Assembly (NCBI RefSeq): GCF_042686175.1
Contig: NZ_JBHUOR010000044.1
Location: forward strand, 42,824 to 106,823
Reading direction: 5' to 3'
Source: Kurthia populi
GTDB taxonomy: Bacteria; Bacillota; Bacilli; Bacillales_A; Planococcaceae
DNA length: 64,000 bases
Both the position numbers and the translations under genes were made by a program. Below, in pieces: positions 33,959-43,754 of the stretch. Each line of letters opens with the position of its first letter. Within the stretch, counting starts at the first letter, position 1. The notes beneath the pieces were generated by a model, which searched no databases, had not been told where the DNA came from, and saw nothing but the letters and a program-made list of their open reading frames with translations.

Positions 33959-34002
33959 AAAAGAAGCTAAGGCATATGCTTCTATGCCCTAACTTCCTTT
34001 TT
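33959..34002 (-). terminator. Terminator of ppx-ppk
   Basis: GAAGTTAGGGCATA pairs with TATGCCTTAGCTTC around a short loop, then T run, just after the ppk stop. Confidence 0.88.
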
Positions 34003-34011
34003 ATTTACATG

Positions 34012-36126
34012 CTATTCCTCATCATTTAATACACGGTATGCCTGCTTTAAAAATGTTTCTTGACTATTAATTAATTTGTCATTTGCGGAAGCTCTCTTAT
34101 AATGATAAACACCATTCGCATCTTGAATACGTGCCTTCATATTGTCCGAAAGCTCTAAATCAATCGTATCTAAAATACGTTGCTTAATTCCCTTGTCATA
34201 AATCGGGAATAAAATCTCCACACGCTTAATCATATTACGCGTCATCATATCAGCAGAAGATAAATACAGCTTATTTTCACCATTATGATGGAATAAATAA
34301 ATGCGCGAGTGCTCTAAGAAGCGTCCGACAATACTCGTTACCGTAATGTTGTCGCTTATTCCTGGAATTCCTGGGCGTAGGCAGCAAATGCCTCGAATAA
34401 TTAAATCAACTTTCACCCCAGCCACCGAGGCCTCATACAATTTCATAATTAAATCCTTATCTGTTAACGAGTTCATTTTCGCACGAATTTGGCCGTTGCC
34501 ATATTGTTGCTGGAAGGCAATCTCCTCATCAATTAATGCTAAAAATTCATCACGAATATCGAATGGTGATACGACTAGATGTTCAAAATTCGGTTTTTCT
34601 GTATAGCCACTTAAATAATTAAAGAAATTTGTCGCATCCGCACCGATTTTTTTATTTGTTGTAATGATGCCCATATCCGTATAAATTTTTGCCGTCGCAT
34701 CATTATAGTTTCCGGTACCAAGATGGACGAAACGTTCGATATGTCCTTGGCGCTTACGAACAACTAATGTAATTTTAGAATGCGTTTTTAAATTATGCAT
34801 ACCATAAATTACGAGACAGCCTGCCTGCTCAAGCTCCTTGGCCCAGTGAACATTATTTTCCTCGTCAAAACGAGCCTTTAATTCTACTAATACCGTCACT
34901 TGCTTGCCATTCTCTGCGGCCTGCTTTAATGCACGAATAACCGGCGAATTTCCACTAACACGATACAAGGTTTGCTTAATGGCTAGTACATCGGGATCCT
35001 CTGCCGCTTCCGTAACAAAATCAACAATCGGCTGGAATGATTCATATGGATGGTGGAAAAATAAATCTTCTTTTAATGCTTTTTCAAATAAATCTTCATC
35101 TGATTCAAGTGATAGCGGCACCTGTGGAATAAAGCTTTCGTATTCAAGCTGCTCGCGACCCTCTGCGATTTTTTTACAGAAACTAAATAAAAACGTTAGA
35201 TCAAGCGGTCCATCTAAACGGAAAACCTGCGCATCCCAGTCCTCTAACTCTTCTAGAAGATATTTCAGCATATCGTCATCCATCTCGCCTGAGCGCACTT
35301 CAATACGTGTTGTTGCGCCCCATTTACGTTTTTTTAATTCCTTTTCAATTTCAACAAGTAAATCACGTGCGCCCTCTTCATGAATTGTTAAATCGGCATT
35401 ACGTGTTAGGCGGAATCCTTGCACAGACTTCACCTTATAACCTCGAAACATTTCATCGATATTTTGAACGATTACATCTTCTAACAGCACGCCATGAATT
35501 TCATGCTGTGCACTCGGTAATTGAATGAAACGATCAAGAACAGATGGCACTTGCACAATCGCCATTTTTTTACGCAATTCCTCGTCCTCTTCCTCTTCGC
35601 GCTCTAATAGTACAATTAAATTCTGTGTTTTATTTAATAGCGTCGGAAATGGACGATACGCATCAACCGCAATCGGTGTTAGTACCGGAAAAATGGTTTC
35701 ATCAAAATAGTTTTGGATAAATTCATGTTGTTCTACCGTTAACGAATCCATCTTTCGAATAAATACTTGCTCACGTGGTAGCTGCTGAAAAACTAGCTCT
35801 TTATACACATCAATTTGACGTGTAATTAATTGTCGTGTGCGCGCTTCAATACGCGCGAGCTGTTCTTTCGGTGTTAAGCCTGCTTTATTTTCAGGCTTAT
35901 GAAATCCGGCCTTTACCTGGTCCTGTAACCCTGCAACACGTACCATGAAAAATTCATCTAAATTCGAGCTAAAAATAGCTAGAAAACGTAGACGCTCAAG
36001 TAATGGATTTCGTTCATCCTCCGCTTCCTCTAAAACACGTTCATTAAATGCTAACCAACTTAGTTCACGATTATTATAATATTTTGGTTGCGCAATCTCT
36101 TGTAATGTAGCTAACTTTTGGTCCAT
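34012..36126 (-). CDS. ppk: Polyphosphate kinase 1
   Basis: A 704-residue kinase polymerising phosphate from ATP into polyphosphate. It has an N-terminal helical domain (YYNRELSWLAFNERVLEEA), a head domain, and two phospholipase D-like C-terminal domains. The phosphorylated His lies in YGMHNLKTHSKITLVVRK, and the second HxK-like site is in FLEHSRIYLFHHNG. Length is normal. It begins 1 base after the ppx stop (TAA, T, ATG), with GGAAGGA as ribosome site, so the synthesising and degrading enzymes are co-expressed. Confidence 0.96.
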   Translation of the reverse strand: MDQKLATLQEIAQPKYYNNRELSWLAFNERVLEEAEDERNPLLERLRFLAIFSSNLDEFFMVRVAGLQDQVKAGFHKPENKAGLTPKEQLARIEARTRQLITRQIDVYKELVFQQLPREQVFIRKMDSLTVEQHEFIQNYFDETIFPVLTPIAVDAYRPFPTLLNKTQNLIVLLEREEEEDEELRKKMAIVQVPSVLDRFIQLPSAQHEIHGVLLEDVIVQNIDEMFRGYKVKSVQGFRLTRNADLTIHEEGARDLLVEIEKELKKRKWGATTRIEVRSGEMDDDMLKYLLEELEDWDAQVFRLDGPLDLTFLFSFCKKIAEGREQLEYESFIPQVPLSLESDEDLFEKALKEDLFFHHPYESFQPIVDFVTEAAEDPDVLAIKQTLYRVSGNSPVIRALKQAAENGKQVTVLVELKARFDEENNVHWAKELEQAGCLVIYGMHNLKTHSKITLVVRKRQGHIERFVHLGTGNYNDATAKIYTDMGIITTNKKIGADATNFFNYLSGYTEKPNFEHLVVSPFDIRDEFLALIDEEIAFQQQYGNGQIRAKMNSLTDKDLIMKLYEASVAGVKVDLIIRGICCLRPGIPGISDNITVTSIVGRFLEHSRIYLFHHNGENKLYLSSADMMTRNMIKRVEILFPIYDKGIKQRILDTIDLELSDNMKARIQDANGVYHYKRASANDKLINSQETFLKQAYRVLNDEE

Positions 36127-36127
36127 A

Positions 36128-37666
36128 TTATCCTTCCTCTTCTATAAAGTGTAGTTCAATCGTTTTTTTGATCAATCGCTCTAAATGCTTGGTCTGGCGA
36201 TTTGCACGGTATTGCTCAGCTAACGAATTGCTGTTTGTGTAAATATACATCTCAACGACTTCCCCTTTGTCGAACAGACGCACCTTACGTACAACATTAC
36301 GTTTTGTCGCATCGAGCGCATACGTAAATTTTAAAATCGAGCCTAGCTCAAATAATATCTTCAATTCATCTTCCGAGAACCATTGCTCAAAAGGCGCCGC
36401 ATAGCGCTTGAAATTATCTTTATTTTTATACGAGGCCATCAGCGCTAGACGCACGCGCTCCTTATGATTTAAGCCATCGATAGCGCGATTCGATAAAATG
36501 TAAAAGGTATGCTGACTTGCCGCGTCTTTATCAATGTATTCGCCTAAGAAATATACTTTTGCAGCATTTAATAATAAACGTAAATTTTGGCGTTCAAAAT
36601 CAACAGCGCCAATATCACCTAGTTGCTTGTACAACATTTCCGCTAAGTATTCATGATGCTTGATTTGCCCTTGATCCTTTCCAAACTCAGCACATAAAAA
36701 TTTGGCCGTCGTCGAGAAAACATCATAGCGATCAAAGGCATGTGGATTTTGCTTTAGGATGCGGTGAATGACAAGACCTTCACGCAGTCCTTTGCGACTG
36801 AACTGAAATTTTTGTGCCCCTACGACATCCATTAACGCATGGAACACCTCAATAACCGGGCCGATAATATCCGCACGGTCACTAGATAAGCCATCTAATT
36901 TTTGAAGTTGCTCTAGTGGCATTGATGTAAGTGTTTCAGCAATTTCTAAAAAGTCTTTTCGTGTAATACGATACTGATGAACACCCGACAGCGGATAGTT
37001 ATTACGATGTTGATCAAAAGTGGCCATATTACGCGCACTACCGCCGATTCCAATGACTGGTAAATTTAAATCCTTCAGCCATGGAATCGTACTGAACTGC
37101 GCGATGGCAAAATCATACACACTTTGGCGTTCATCCGCCGTCAGTACCTCCCCTGCAACGAACTGTTGCTTCAGTGATACCGAACCAAATGGTAAGCTAA
37201 TTGACTGCATTAATTCTTTCTCATCAAAATACGTTAGCTCCGTACTACCGCCGCCCATATCAATCGTCACACCAGATGGGGTAGAAGTTGTATACACAAC
37301 CGCAAAGTAGCCATAAAAAGCTTCTTGGCGTTCCGATAAAAGCTCAATATCCACGCCAACAACTTCTTTCATGCGTGCTAATATCGCCGCCCCATTTTGT
37401 GCTTGACGAATAGATGCTGTCGCAATTGCGCGAACATGCTCCACATTATAATCCTCTAATATTTCATTAAATGAATGTAAAATTCCTTCTAACCGTTCAA
37501 TGCCCTCTTCTACTAAAATACCTGTATCATCAATAAAACTTCGTAATCGCGCAACCGCTTTTACGTTTTCAATTTCCTTTAATCCTCTAAGCTGTTCATA
37601 GTGATAGATAACTAGACGAACAGTGTTCGAACCGATGTCGATAATGGCTGTTTTATACTCTGTCAT
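36128..37666 (-). CDS. ppx: Exopolyphosphatase (Ppx/GppA family)
   Basis: A 512-residue enzyme releasing phosphate from polyphosphate ends; family members may also cleave pppGpp. The ASKHA fold shows phosphate loops DIGSNTVRLVIY near the start and IDMGGGSTELTYF near 135. An HD-like C-terminal domain is suggested by residues 310-480. It is the first gene of ppx-ppk. The opposite order to E. coli (ppk-ppx) is common in this group. Confidence 0.93.
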   Translation of the reverse strand: MTEYKTAIIDIGSNTVRLVIYHYEQLRGLKEIENVKAVARLRSFIDDTGILVEEGIERLEGILHSFNEILEDYNVEHVRAIATASIRQAQNGAAILARMKEVVGVDIELLSERQEAFYGYFAVVYTTSTPSGVTIDMGGGSTELTYFDEKELMQSISLPFGSVSLKQQFVAGEVLTADERQSVYDFAIAQFSTIPWLKDLNLPVIGIGGSARNMATFDQHRNNYPLSGVHQYRITRKDFLEIAETLTSMPLEQLQKLDGLSSDRADIIGPVIEVFHALMDVVGAQKFQFSRKGLREGLVIHRILKQNPHAFDRYDVFSTTAKFLCAEFGKDQGQIKHHEYLAEMLYKQLGDIGAVDFERQNLRLLLNAAKVYFLGEYIDKDAASQHTFYILSNRAIDGLNHKERVRLALMASYKNKDNFKRYAAPFEQWFSEDELKILFELGSILKFTYALDATKRNVVRKVRLFDKGEVVEMYIYTNSNSLAEQYRANRQTKHLERLIKKTIELHFIEEEG

Positions 37667-37817
37667 GTTGGCACGTCCTTTACTGTAATAGCTGCTATTC
37701 TCTCTATACTATATACTGTATACTTTTTCTATAAACATTGATATGATGGATATTGACTATTAAATTGAATGCTCTGAATTTTCTCAGTTATTTCCCGATG
37801 AGAAAGGTGGGCTTTTC

Positions 37818-38252
37818 ATGACGAATTTATTTAGCAATAATGACTTAGCTTTAGCTGTTTTCACCGTCAATAAACATGCCAAAACAGCAATTGATAACCG
37901 AGGACTTTACGCTTTAAAACGTAACGCCATTTGTGAATTACTTCGCACAAAACGCGCAAAGAAAATAGGGTTACATTTTGTAGAAAACCCCAAATTCAGC
38001 AAACAACAATCTACCGTATTAATTCAATGTGCAGATTATTATTTTCATACACCGCCGAAAAAAGAGGATTTTCGGCAGTTGCCCCATCTTGGACAATTAG
38101 ATCGACAATACCGAAATCCTAAGCGTCAAATGAGCCTGAACGAGGCAAAGCGTATTCTTCATTTATTTACAAAAACCTCACCAGAAATGATACCAAAACA
38201 ACCGCAAAAAACGAGAATGACTAATTCTTCTAGTTATTTTTACGGTTATTAA
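37818..38252 (+). CDS. ykyB: YkyB family protein
   Basis: A 144-residue protein with the YkyB core: LALAVFTVNKHAKTA at the N-terminus, KIGLHFVENPKFSKQQSTVL in the middle, and YRNPKRQMSLNEAK near the end. Function is unknown; it is conserved in Bacilli and lies next to cheV in B. subtilis, as here. GAAAGGTGG precedes the ATG. It is monocistronic with its own terminator. Confidence 0.88.
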   Translation: MTNLFSNNDLALAVFTVNKHAKTAIDNRGLYALKRNAICELLRTKRAKKIGLHFVENPKFSKQQSTVLIQCADYYFHTPPKKEDFRQLPHLGQLDRQYRNPKRQMSLNEAKRILHLFTKTSPEMIPKQPQKTRMTNSSSYFYGY

Positions 38253-38266
38253 CATCCTATACGCAT

Positions 38267-38297
38267 ACAAAAGCCCGCACTTCGGTGCGGGTTTTTG
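38267..38297 (+). terminator. Terminator of ykyB
   Basis: The stem AGCCCGCAC / GTGCGGGTT with a TTCG loop is followed by T residues. Confidence 0.9.
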
Positions 38298-38363
38298 TAT
38301 GTGCCGAACCTGATAACGAAACATTACACAGCCGTTCTTATTTCGTTCTACCGTAACTCATTT

Positions 38364-39266
38364 TTATAGAATGTATTGATCAATTTTTAAAATAAGTTCA
38401 GCAATTTCAGGTTTACTAATTTGCTCTTCTGCACCAACTTCAAGACCCTTATGTCGCAAGTCATCTGTGATTAAACTTGAGAAAATAATAACCGGTAACT
38501 TTTGTAATTGTGCACTTGATTTAATTTTTTTCGTTAAATGATGGCCATCCATTTGTGGCATCTCAATATCCGTTACGATTAATTGGACATAATCCGCAAT
38601 ATCGCCACGCGTCGCACTAAACTCTAAAAATTCATAAGCATCTTTACCATTTTCAAAGAACTCAATATTCGTATAACCCGCTTCTCCAAGCGTATCATTT
38701 AGAAGTTTACGTAATAGCGGTGAATCTTCCGCGACAATAATTTTCTTATCGCTACGCTCACGCTCGCCTAATTTTTTCACAGACTCAATTTGAATACCTG
38801 ATTCAGGATTAATATCTACCATAATGCGCTCAAAATCTAGTAATAATAACATACCATCTTCACGCTTAATAACACCAATTACCTGTGAGCCACCACCTTG
38901 ATACATATCAGACGGTTTTTCAATTTGATCCCATGAAATACGATGGATTTTTGTGACATTATCGACATGGAAAACGACTTTTTGTTTATTAAATTCCGCG
39001 ACAATATACTTTTGTTGCTCACTATAATTTTGTGTTGGAACGCCGAGTACTTTTTGCATATCAACAACCGGTAACACCTCTCCGCGTAGCTGCACAATAC
39101 CTTCTACATGTGGGTGTGCGTGCGGAATAAATGTTACTTCAATCGGTTGAATAATTTCTTTTACTTTAATAACATTAATCCCGAATTTGTTAGAAGCCAC
39201 TTCAAATTCGACAATTTCAAGCTCATTTGTACCACTCTCTAACAAAATACCTTTGTTACTTTCCAT
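38364..39266 (-). CDS. cheV: Chemotaxis adaptor-receiver protein CheV
   Basis: A 300-residue fusion of a CheW-like domain (about 15-160, VVDMQKVLGVP region) and a response-regulator receiver (about 175-298) with the phosphorylated Asp in VTDIEMPQMDGH and the conserved Lys in EEQISKPEI. It couples receptors to CheA and takes part in adaptation in Bacillus. It implies a motile organism, although no flagellar gene lies in the window. The 249 bases upstream contain no clear gene. Confidence 0.94.
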   Translation of the reverse strand: MESNKGILLESGTNELEIVEFEVASNKFGINVIKVKEIIQPIEVTFIPHAHPHVEGIVQLRGEVLPVVDMQKVLGVPTQNYSEQQKYIVAEFNKQKVVFHVDNVTKIHRISWDQIEKPSDMYQGGGSQVIGVIKREDGMLLLLDFERIMVDINPESGIQIESVKKLGERERSDKKIIVAEDSPLLRKLLNDTLGEAGYTNIEFFENGKDAYEFLEFSATRGDIADYVQLIVTDIEMPQMDGHHLTKKIKSSAQLQKLPVIIFSSLITDDLRHKGLEVGAEEQISKPEIAELILKIDQYIL

Positions 39267-39515
39267 TGAAAAATCGCCCCCTCAGGCATAATTTATTACA
39301 CCCATTGTACCATATTGCATATAGACAATATAGCCAAATATCACGATTAACCTCTAAATAAACACATCGTATTTACCATATCTTTTTATCTATTACCCGA
39401 TTTCGGATAATAAATATGCGTCTTCTGTAAATTTCAAATATTTCCTAAGGGACTTTTTAATAATAGCGTAAAACCACAAAAAGAATGGTCCTTCCAAATG
39501 ACTTTTACAAAACAT

Positions 39516-40379
39516 TTACATTTCATAGTAATCAATTAATGCCTGTGTACCATTTTGGTCATACCCTTTTGCTGAAAGCTCATCATACATCGCTTTAGCC
39601 ATTGCTAAGCCGGGAAGCTTAAGCTCCATGCGCGAAGCTTCATCCAGCGCAATGCCCATATCCTTAATCATATGCCTAATATAAAAGCCTGGCTCCTTAT
39701 CACCTTGCAACATACGCGGTGCTAAGTTACTTAGTGACCATGAGCCCGCTGCACCTGTCGCAATCGATTGTAAAACCCGTTCCATATCAAGACCGGCCTT
39801 TTTACCATAAGCAAGCGCCTCACAAACGCCAATCATATTTGTCGCAATAGCAATTTGATTACACATTTTTGTATGCTGTCCTGCACCCGCCTCGCCTTGT
39901 AGCACAATATTTTGACCAATAACTTCAAATAATGGTGTTACTTTCTCAAAAGCTTGTTTTGAGCCCCCTACCATAATGGATAAGGTGCCATTTTGCGCGC
40001 CAATATCGCCACCTGACACGGGTGCATCTAGTGCCTCCATGCCAAATGCTTGTGCAGCATCGGCAATTTTCTTCGCCAGTGCGGGCTGAGAGGTTGTCAT
40101 ATCAACAACGATTTTCCCTTGCTGTGCCGCTTTAAAAATACCATGATCACCAAAATAAACTTCCTCTACATCTTTCGGATAACCTACTACTGTAAAAATA
40201 ATATCCCCCTGCTCTGCTGCTGCTTGTGCGGTATCATACCATGTAGCACCTAGCTCCACTAGCGGCAGTGCACGCTCCTTTGTACGCGTATACAAATGAA
40301 CCGTATGCCCCGCCTTTAAAAAATTCTTAATCATGCCTTGACCCATAACCCCTGTACCAATAAACGCAATATTTGTCAT
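39516..40379 (-). CDS. NAD(P)-dependent beta-hydroxyacid dehydrogenase (YkwC-like)
   Basis: A 287-residue member of the 3-hydroxyisobutyrate dehydrogenase family. The Rossmann motif FIGTGVMGQGMIKNFLKAG is at the N-terminus, the substrate loop is DAPVSGGDIGAQNGTLSIMVG, and the catalytic Lys is probably in GAGQHTKMCNQI. Similarity and size fit YkwC; the substrate is unknown (3-hydroxyisobutyrate, tartronate semialdehyde and succinate semialdehyde are all possible). Three consecutive ATG codons occur; the last (40379) lies 8 bases from GGGGG and is preferred. Confidence 0.88.
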   Translation of the reverse strand: MTNIAFIGTGVMGQGMIKNFLKAGHTVHLYTRTKERALPLVELGATWYDTAQAAAEQGDIIFTVVGYPKDVEEVYFGDHGIFKAAQQGKIVVDMTTSQPALAKKIADAAQAFGMEALDAPVSGGDIGAQNGTLSIMVGGSKQAFEKVTPLFEVIGQNIVLQGEAGAGQHTKMCNQIAIATNMIGVCEALAYGKKAGLDMERVLQSIATGAAGSWSLSNLAPRMLQGDKEPGFYIRHMIKDMGIALDEASRMELKLPGLAMAKAMYDELSAKGYDQNGTQALIDYYEM

Positions 40380-40410
40380 CATCATTTCCCCCTTTTGCAT
40401 TTATTGTATC

Positions 40411-40444
40411 AAAAAAGAGCAGCTGCCTAATAGCGCTGCTCTTT
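40411..40444 (-). terminator. Terminator of YfcC-family gene
   Basis: GAGCAGC pairs with GCTGCTC, followed by TTTTTT on the minus strand, 12 bases after the stop. Confidence 0.88.
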
Positions 40445-40455
40445 CATAAAAAAAT

Positions 40456-41850
40456 TTAGAATGGACCGTAATTAATAAAGTGTGCCACAACTAAAATGAT
40501 AATGCTGACAATCACTTGGATAACGAAGAATGGGAAATACCAGCGTACCCATTTATTCCACGGAATACCGGCAACTGCAAGTGCGGCGATTAAAGCACCG
40601 TTTGTAGGGAATAATAAAGCAGCAATCCCGTCCCCTAATTGGAACGCAAGTACAGCTGTTTGACGCGTCACATCGACTAAATCTGCAAGTGGTGCCATGA
40701 TTGGCATCGTTAATGCTGCTTGACCACTTTGTGATGGTACAAGGAAGTTGATAATCATTTGAATGAACATCATCGCCACAGCAGTTAACGCAGATGGCAC
40801 ACCTTGTAATAAATCACTCATATAATGAAGCATCGTATCAAGTAAGCCACCATTTTGGAACACAACTAATACCGCTTGTGCTAAACCGATAATTAACGCA
40901 CCACCGATTAATTCACTCGCACCTTTCACAAAATTATCTGCGATGCCTGATGGACTTAAACCACCAACAATACCCATGATAATACCTGCTAATAAGAATA
41001 ACCCTGCTAGCTCTGGAATATACCAATCATACAGTTTCACACCTAAAATTAACACAACAAAGTTTAATAAAAAGACGATTAGTACAAGCTTATGACGACC
41101 TGTCATTTTAATATCTTTATCTTTATCTTTTGGACTAAATTTTTCGAACTTGCCATAAATACCAAGCTCCGGATTTTTTTGAACTTTTGACGCATGACGG
41201 TAAATGAAAATCGACGCCATAATGACAAAAATCGCAAATACGACTAAACGTAAGCCCATACCTGAGAAGGTTGGTAACTCTGCAATACCCTGTGCTACAG
41301 CTGTTGAGAATGGGTTAAGGAAACCAGCTGTAAAGCCCATCCAAGCCCCCATGACAACAATCGCAAAACCAGTCACTGCATCAAAGCCTAATGCAATTGT
41401 TAATGGCACGATTAATGCCACATACACCGCTACTTCATCACTCATACCCATTGTTGAACCACAAACCGCAAAGAATAATACGAACACTGGAATCATCAGT
41501 TTTTCTTTACGTTTCATTTTTTCAGCAAATGTCACGATAAACGTATCCAGTGCACCAGTTGCATTCATAATACCGAATACACCACCGATGATTAATACGA
41601 AGAAAATCGTACCGGCACCGTTCACCATACCCTGGTGAATACTTGTAAAAATATCTAAGAATCCGACTGGGGTATTTTCTATAAATTTAAATGACTCTGC
41701 AATAATGACGCTATGGCCATCTTGATCTTTTGTATCATAATGACCTGCTGGTACGATGTACGTTAAAATAGCTGAAATCACAAGTAATGCAAAAATTAAT
41801 ACATATGCATTAACACCACCAGCAAGGCCTTTCTTTTCTTTTTTATTCAT
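40456..41850 (-). CDS. YfcC/DcuC-family membrane transporter
   Basis: A 464-residue integral membrane protein with about 12 helices. The pattern TYIVPAGHYD near the N-terminus, FAVCGSTMGMSDEVAVY and NFLVPSQSGQAALTMPIMAPLAD are typical of the YfcC family, related to C4-dicarboxylate carriers; substrates reported for relatives are amino acids, dipeptides and dicarboxylates, so none can be assigned. It is monocistronic. Two hydrophobic helix hairpins with small-residue breaks (residues about 145-170 and 370-395) look like the substrate-binding re-entrant loops. Confidence 0.88.
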   Translation of the reverse strand: MNKKEKKGLAGGVNAYVLIFALLVISAILTYIVPAGHYDTKDQDGHSVIIAESFKFIENTPVGFLDIFTSIHQGMVNGAGTIFFVLIIGGVFGIMNATGALDTFIVTFAEKMKRKEKLMIPVFVLFFAVCGSTMGMSDEVAVYVALIVPLTIALGFDAVTGFAIVVMGAWMGFTAGFLNPFSTAVAQGIAELPTFSGMGLRLVVFAIFVIMASIFIYRHASKVQKNPELGIYGKFEKFSPKDKDKDIKMTGRHKLVLIVFLLNFVVLILGVKLYDWYIPELAGLFLLAGIIMGIVGGLSPSGIADNFVKGASELIGGALIIGLAQAVLVVFQNGGLLDTMLHYMSDLLQGVPSALTAVAMMFIQMIINFLVPSQSGQAALTMPIMAPLADLVDVTRQTAVLAFQLGDGIAALLFPTNGALIAALAVAGIPWNKWVRWYFPFFVIQVIVSIIILVVAHFINYGPF

Positions 41851-41995
41851 ATGTTATTGTTCTCCTCTTAATACACCTTTTCAAAAGACGTAAACTATCT
41901 TAAAAACAGAAATAATTATACACAACACTATATTTTTATACAAGCCTTTCAACTCATTTGTCATAAATTAAATTTACATTACAGGAGGACTGCGC

Positions 41996-42478
41996 ATGCT
42001 TACATTTACTGACTATGAATCACACTATTTCGAGGAAGTTTTTTCATTATATAAGGAAAATACCCAATATTTCTTATTATCTGGTGGCCAGGAAGCGACG
42101 CGTGAGGATGTGCATGCAGACCTCAACACCCGTCCAGAAGGAGTGGCACCTTGGCAGCATCATTACATATTAATACATTTTCAGGAAGAACTTGTTGGTG
42201 TGCTCGTATATGTTGACGATTACCCAACAGTAAATACCATCTATATTGGCTTATTGCTACTATCCCCTCGCATTCAGGGACAAGGAATAGGCTCCTTTAT
42301 TATGCAGCAATTAAAAGAAGAGCTAGCCCCTGGACACAAATTCCGCCTAAGCGTACTCGCAGAAAATACAAAGGCTCTGCAATTTTGGCAGCACCATGGC
42401 TTTAAGAAGGTTGATGAAAAGCCATTCACACTGCATGCAAAAACACAGCAAAGTTTTATTTTAGAATTCCAAAAATAA
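41996..42478 (+). CDS. GNAT-family N-acetyltransferase
   Basis: A 160-residue acetyltransferase. The acetyl-CoA pyrophosphate loop is visible as SPRIQGQGIGSFIMQQL, followed by AENTKALQFWQHHGFKK, the usual C-terminal GNAT pattern. AGGAGG lies 7 bases before the ATG. The acceptor substrate is unknown. It is probably monocistronic, although no strong terminator separates it from the MerR-type promoter downstream. Confidence 0.88.
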   Translation: MLTFTDYESHYFEEVFSLYKENTQYFLLSGGQEATREDVHADLNTRPEGVAPWQHHYILIHFQEELVGVLVYVDDYPTVNTIYIGLLLLSPRIQGQGIGSFIMQQLKEELAPGHKFRLSVLAENTKALQFWQHHGFKKVDEKPFTLHAKTQQSFILEFQK

Positions 42479-42493
42479 ATGAAGATTTCCTTC

Positions 42494-42524
42494 TTGACTC
42501 TCTAGTTACTCTAGGGTTTATAGT
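42494..42524 (+). promoter_or_regulatory. MerR-type promoter with 19-bp spacer
   Basis: TTGACT (42494-42499) and TATAGT (42519-42524) are separated by 19 bases containing a partly symmetrical CTCTAG-tta-CTCTAG. Overlong spacers with a dyad between the boxes are the hallmark of promoters activated by MerR-family proteins, and one is encoded two genes down. Confidence 0.8.
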
Positions 42525-42560
42525 TACGCTTAGAACTTTTAAAAAAGGAGGAATCTTCAT

Positions 42561-43754
42561 ATGAAGAAAAAGCTGGCATTAAGCCTTGTATTAATGAATT
42601 TATTTTTAGCCTTCGTTGGCATCGGATTGGTTATTCCCGTCATGCCAACCATTATGAACGAGCTTGGCATCACCGGCTCTACTGTCGGATTGATGGTTGC
42701 AGCATTTGCGATTGCCCAGCTCATCTTCTCGCCAATCGCTGGTAAATGGACGGATACGATTGGTCGTAAAAAAATGATTGTTGTTGGCTTAATCATTTTT
42801 GCTATCTCTGAATTTTTCTTTGCTATCGGGACAAACGTTGAAATGCTTTTCATATCACGTATTTTAGGTGGGATTAGCGGTGCCTTTATTATGCCTGCTG
42901 TCACAGCCTTTATTGCTGACATTACAACAGTGACAGAACGCCCACGTGCACTTGGATTAATGTCTGCCGCGATTTCAACAGGCTTTATCATCGGCCCTGG
43001 CGTTGGTGGTTTCCTTGCAGCATTTGGTACACGCGTGCCATTTTTCGTTGCGACAATGATGGCCTTAATCGCTGCCGTATTATCATTTATTACATTAAGA
43101 GAGCCAGAGCGCCCACAAAATGCGGCGCCAATCGCGCAAAAACATGATGATAAAAGTATTAAACGTGTATTCTCAAAAGTGTATTTCATTCCATTTGCGG
43201 TATTATTTATTTCAACATTTGGACTAGCCGCATTTGATTCATTCTTTAGCTTATTTACAAATCATAAATTTAATTTCACACCAACGGATATTGCGATTTC
43301 GATTACAGTTGGTGCCATCTTTGGCGCAATTGCTCAAGGTATTTTATTTGCACCACTGACACGAAAACTTGGCGAAATCCGCCTTGTACGCTGGTGCCTC
43401 GGTATTTCAGCCGTTGTCGTTTTGTTAATGACCCTTGCACCAACGCATTTCACTGTCATGCTTGTGACATTTTTTGCGTTTATCGGCTTTGATTTGATTC
43501 GCCCGGCCATTACTACTTATTTATCAAAAATTGCGGGGCATGAACAAGGTTTTGTTGGAGGGATGAACTCGATGTTCACGAGTCTCGGTAATATTATTGG
43601 CCCATTACTTGGTGGGATGCTATTTGATTTAAATGTTAATTTACCATTCCAATTTGCCGCAGTTGTACTTATCCTTGCTTTATTGATAACATTTAAATGG
43701 ATAATGCCAAAATTTGTACAACAAACTGTAGGTGAGGTAATTGAAGAAAGATAA
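42561..43754 (+). CDS. MFS multidrug exporter under MerR control
   Basis: A 397-residue 12-helix drug:H+ antiporter of the NorA/Blt/Bmr type. The intracellular loop motif GKWTDTIGRKKMI and helix-5 motif AAISTGFIIGPGVGG are present. AAGGAGG precedes the ATG. The following MerR gene overlaps its end by 14 bases, so pump and regulator share a transcript, as in the B. subtilis bmr/bmrR type. It is a paralogue of the exporter at 29043 with a different kind of regulator. Confidence 0.92.
   Translation: MKKKLALSLVLMNLFLAFVGIGLVIPVMPTIMNELGITGSTVGLMVAAFAIAQLIFSPIAGKWTDTIGRKKMIVVGLIIFAISEFFFAIGTNVEMLFISRILGGISGAFIMPAVTAFIADITTVTERPRALGLMSAAISTGFIIGPGVGGFLAAFGTRVPFFVATMMALIAAVLSFITLREPERPQNAAPIAQKHDDKSIKRVFSKVYFIPFAVLFISTFGLAAFDSFFSLFTNHKFNFTPTDIAISITVGAIFGAIAQGILFAPLTRKLGEIRLVRWCLGISAVVVLLMTLAPTHFTVMLVTFFAFIGFDLIRPAITTYLSKIAGHEQGFVGGMNSMFTSLGNIIGPLLGGMLFDLNVNLPFQFAAVVLILALLITFKWIMPKFVQQTVGEVIEER

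Noticed and set aside
42481..42554. GAAGATTTCC...GGAATCTTC inverted repeat masking the pump's ribosome site
   Set aside because: The left arm lies upstream of the -35 box and would not be in the transcript, so no RNA hairpin can form.
42557..43189. 210-codon minus-strand frame across the MFS gene
   Set aside because: Antisense shadow of a hydrophobic protein; Ile/Ala/Pro-rich, no family pattern, no ribosome site.
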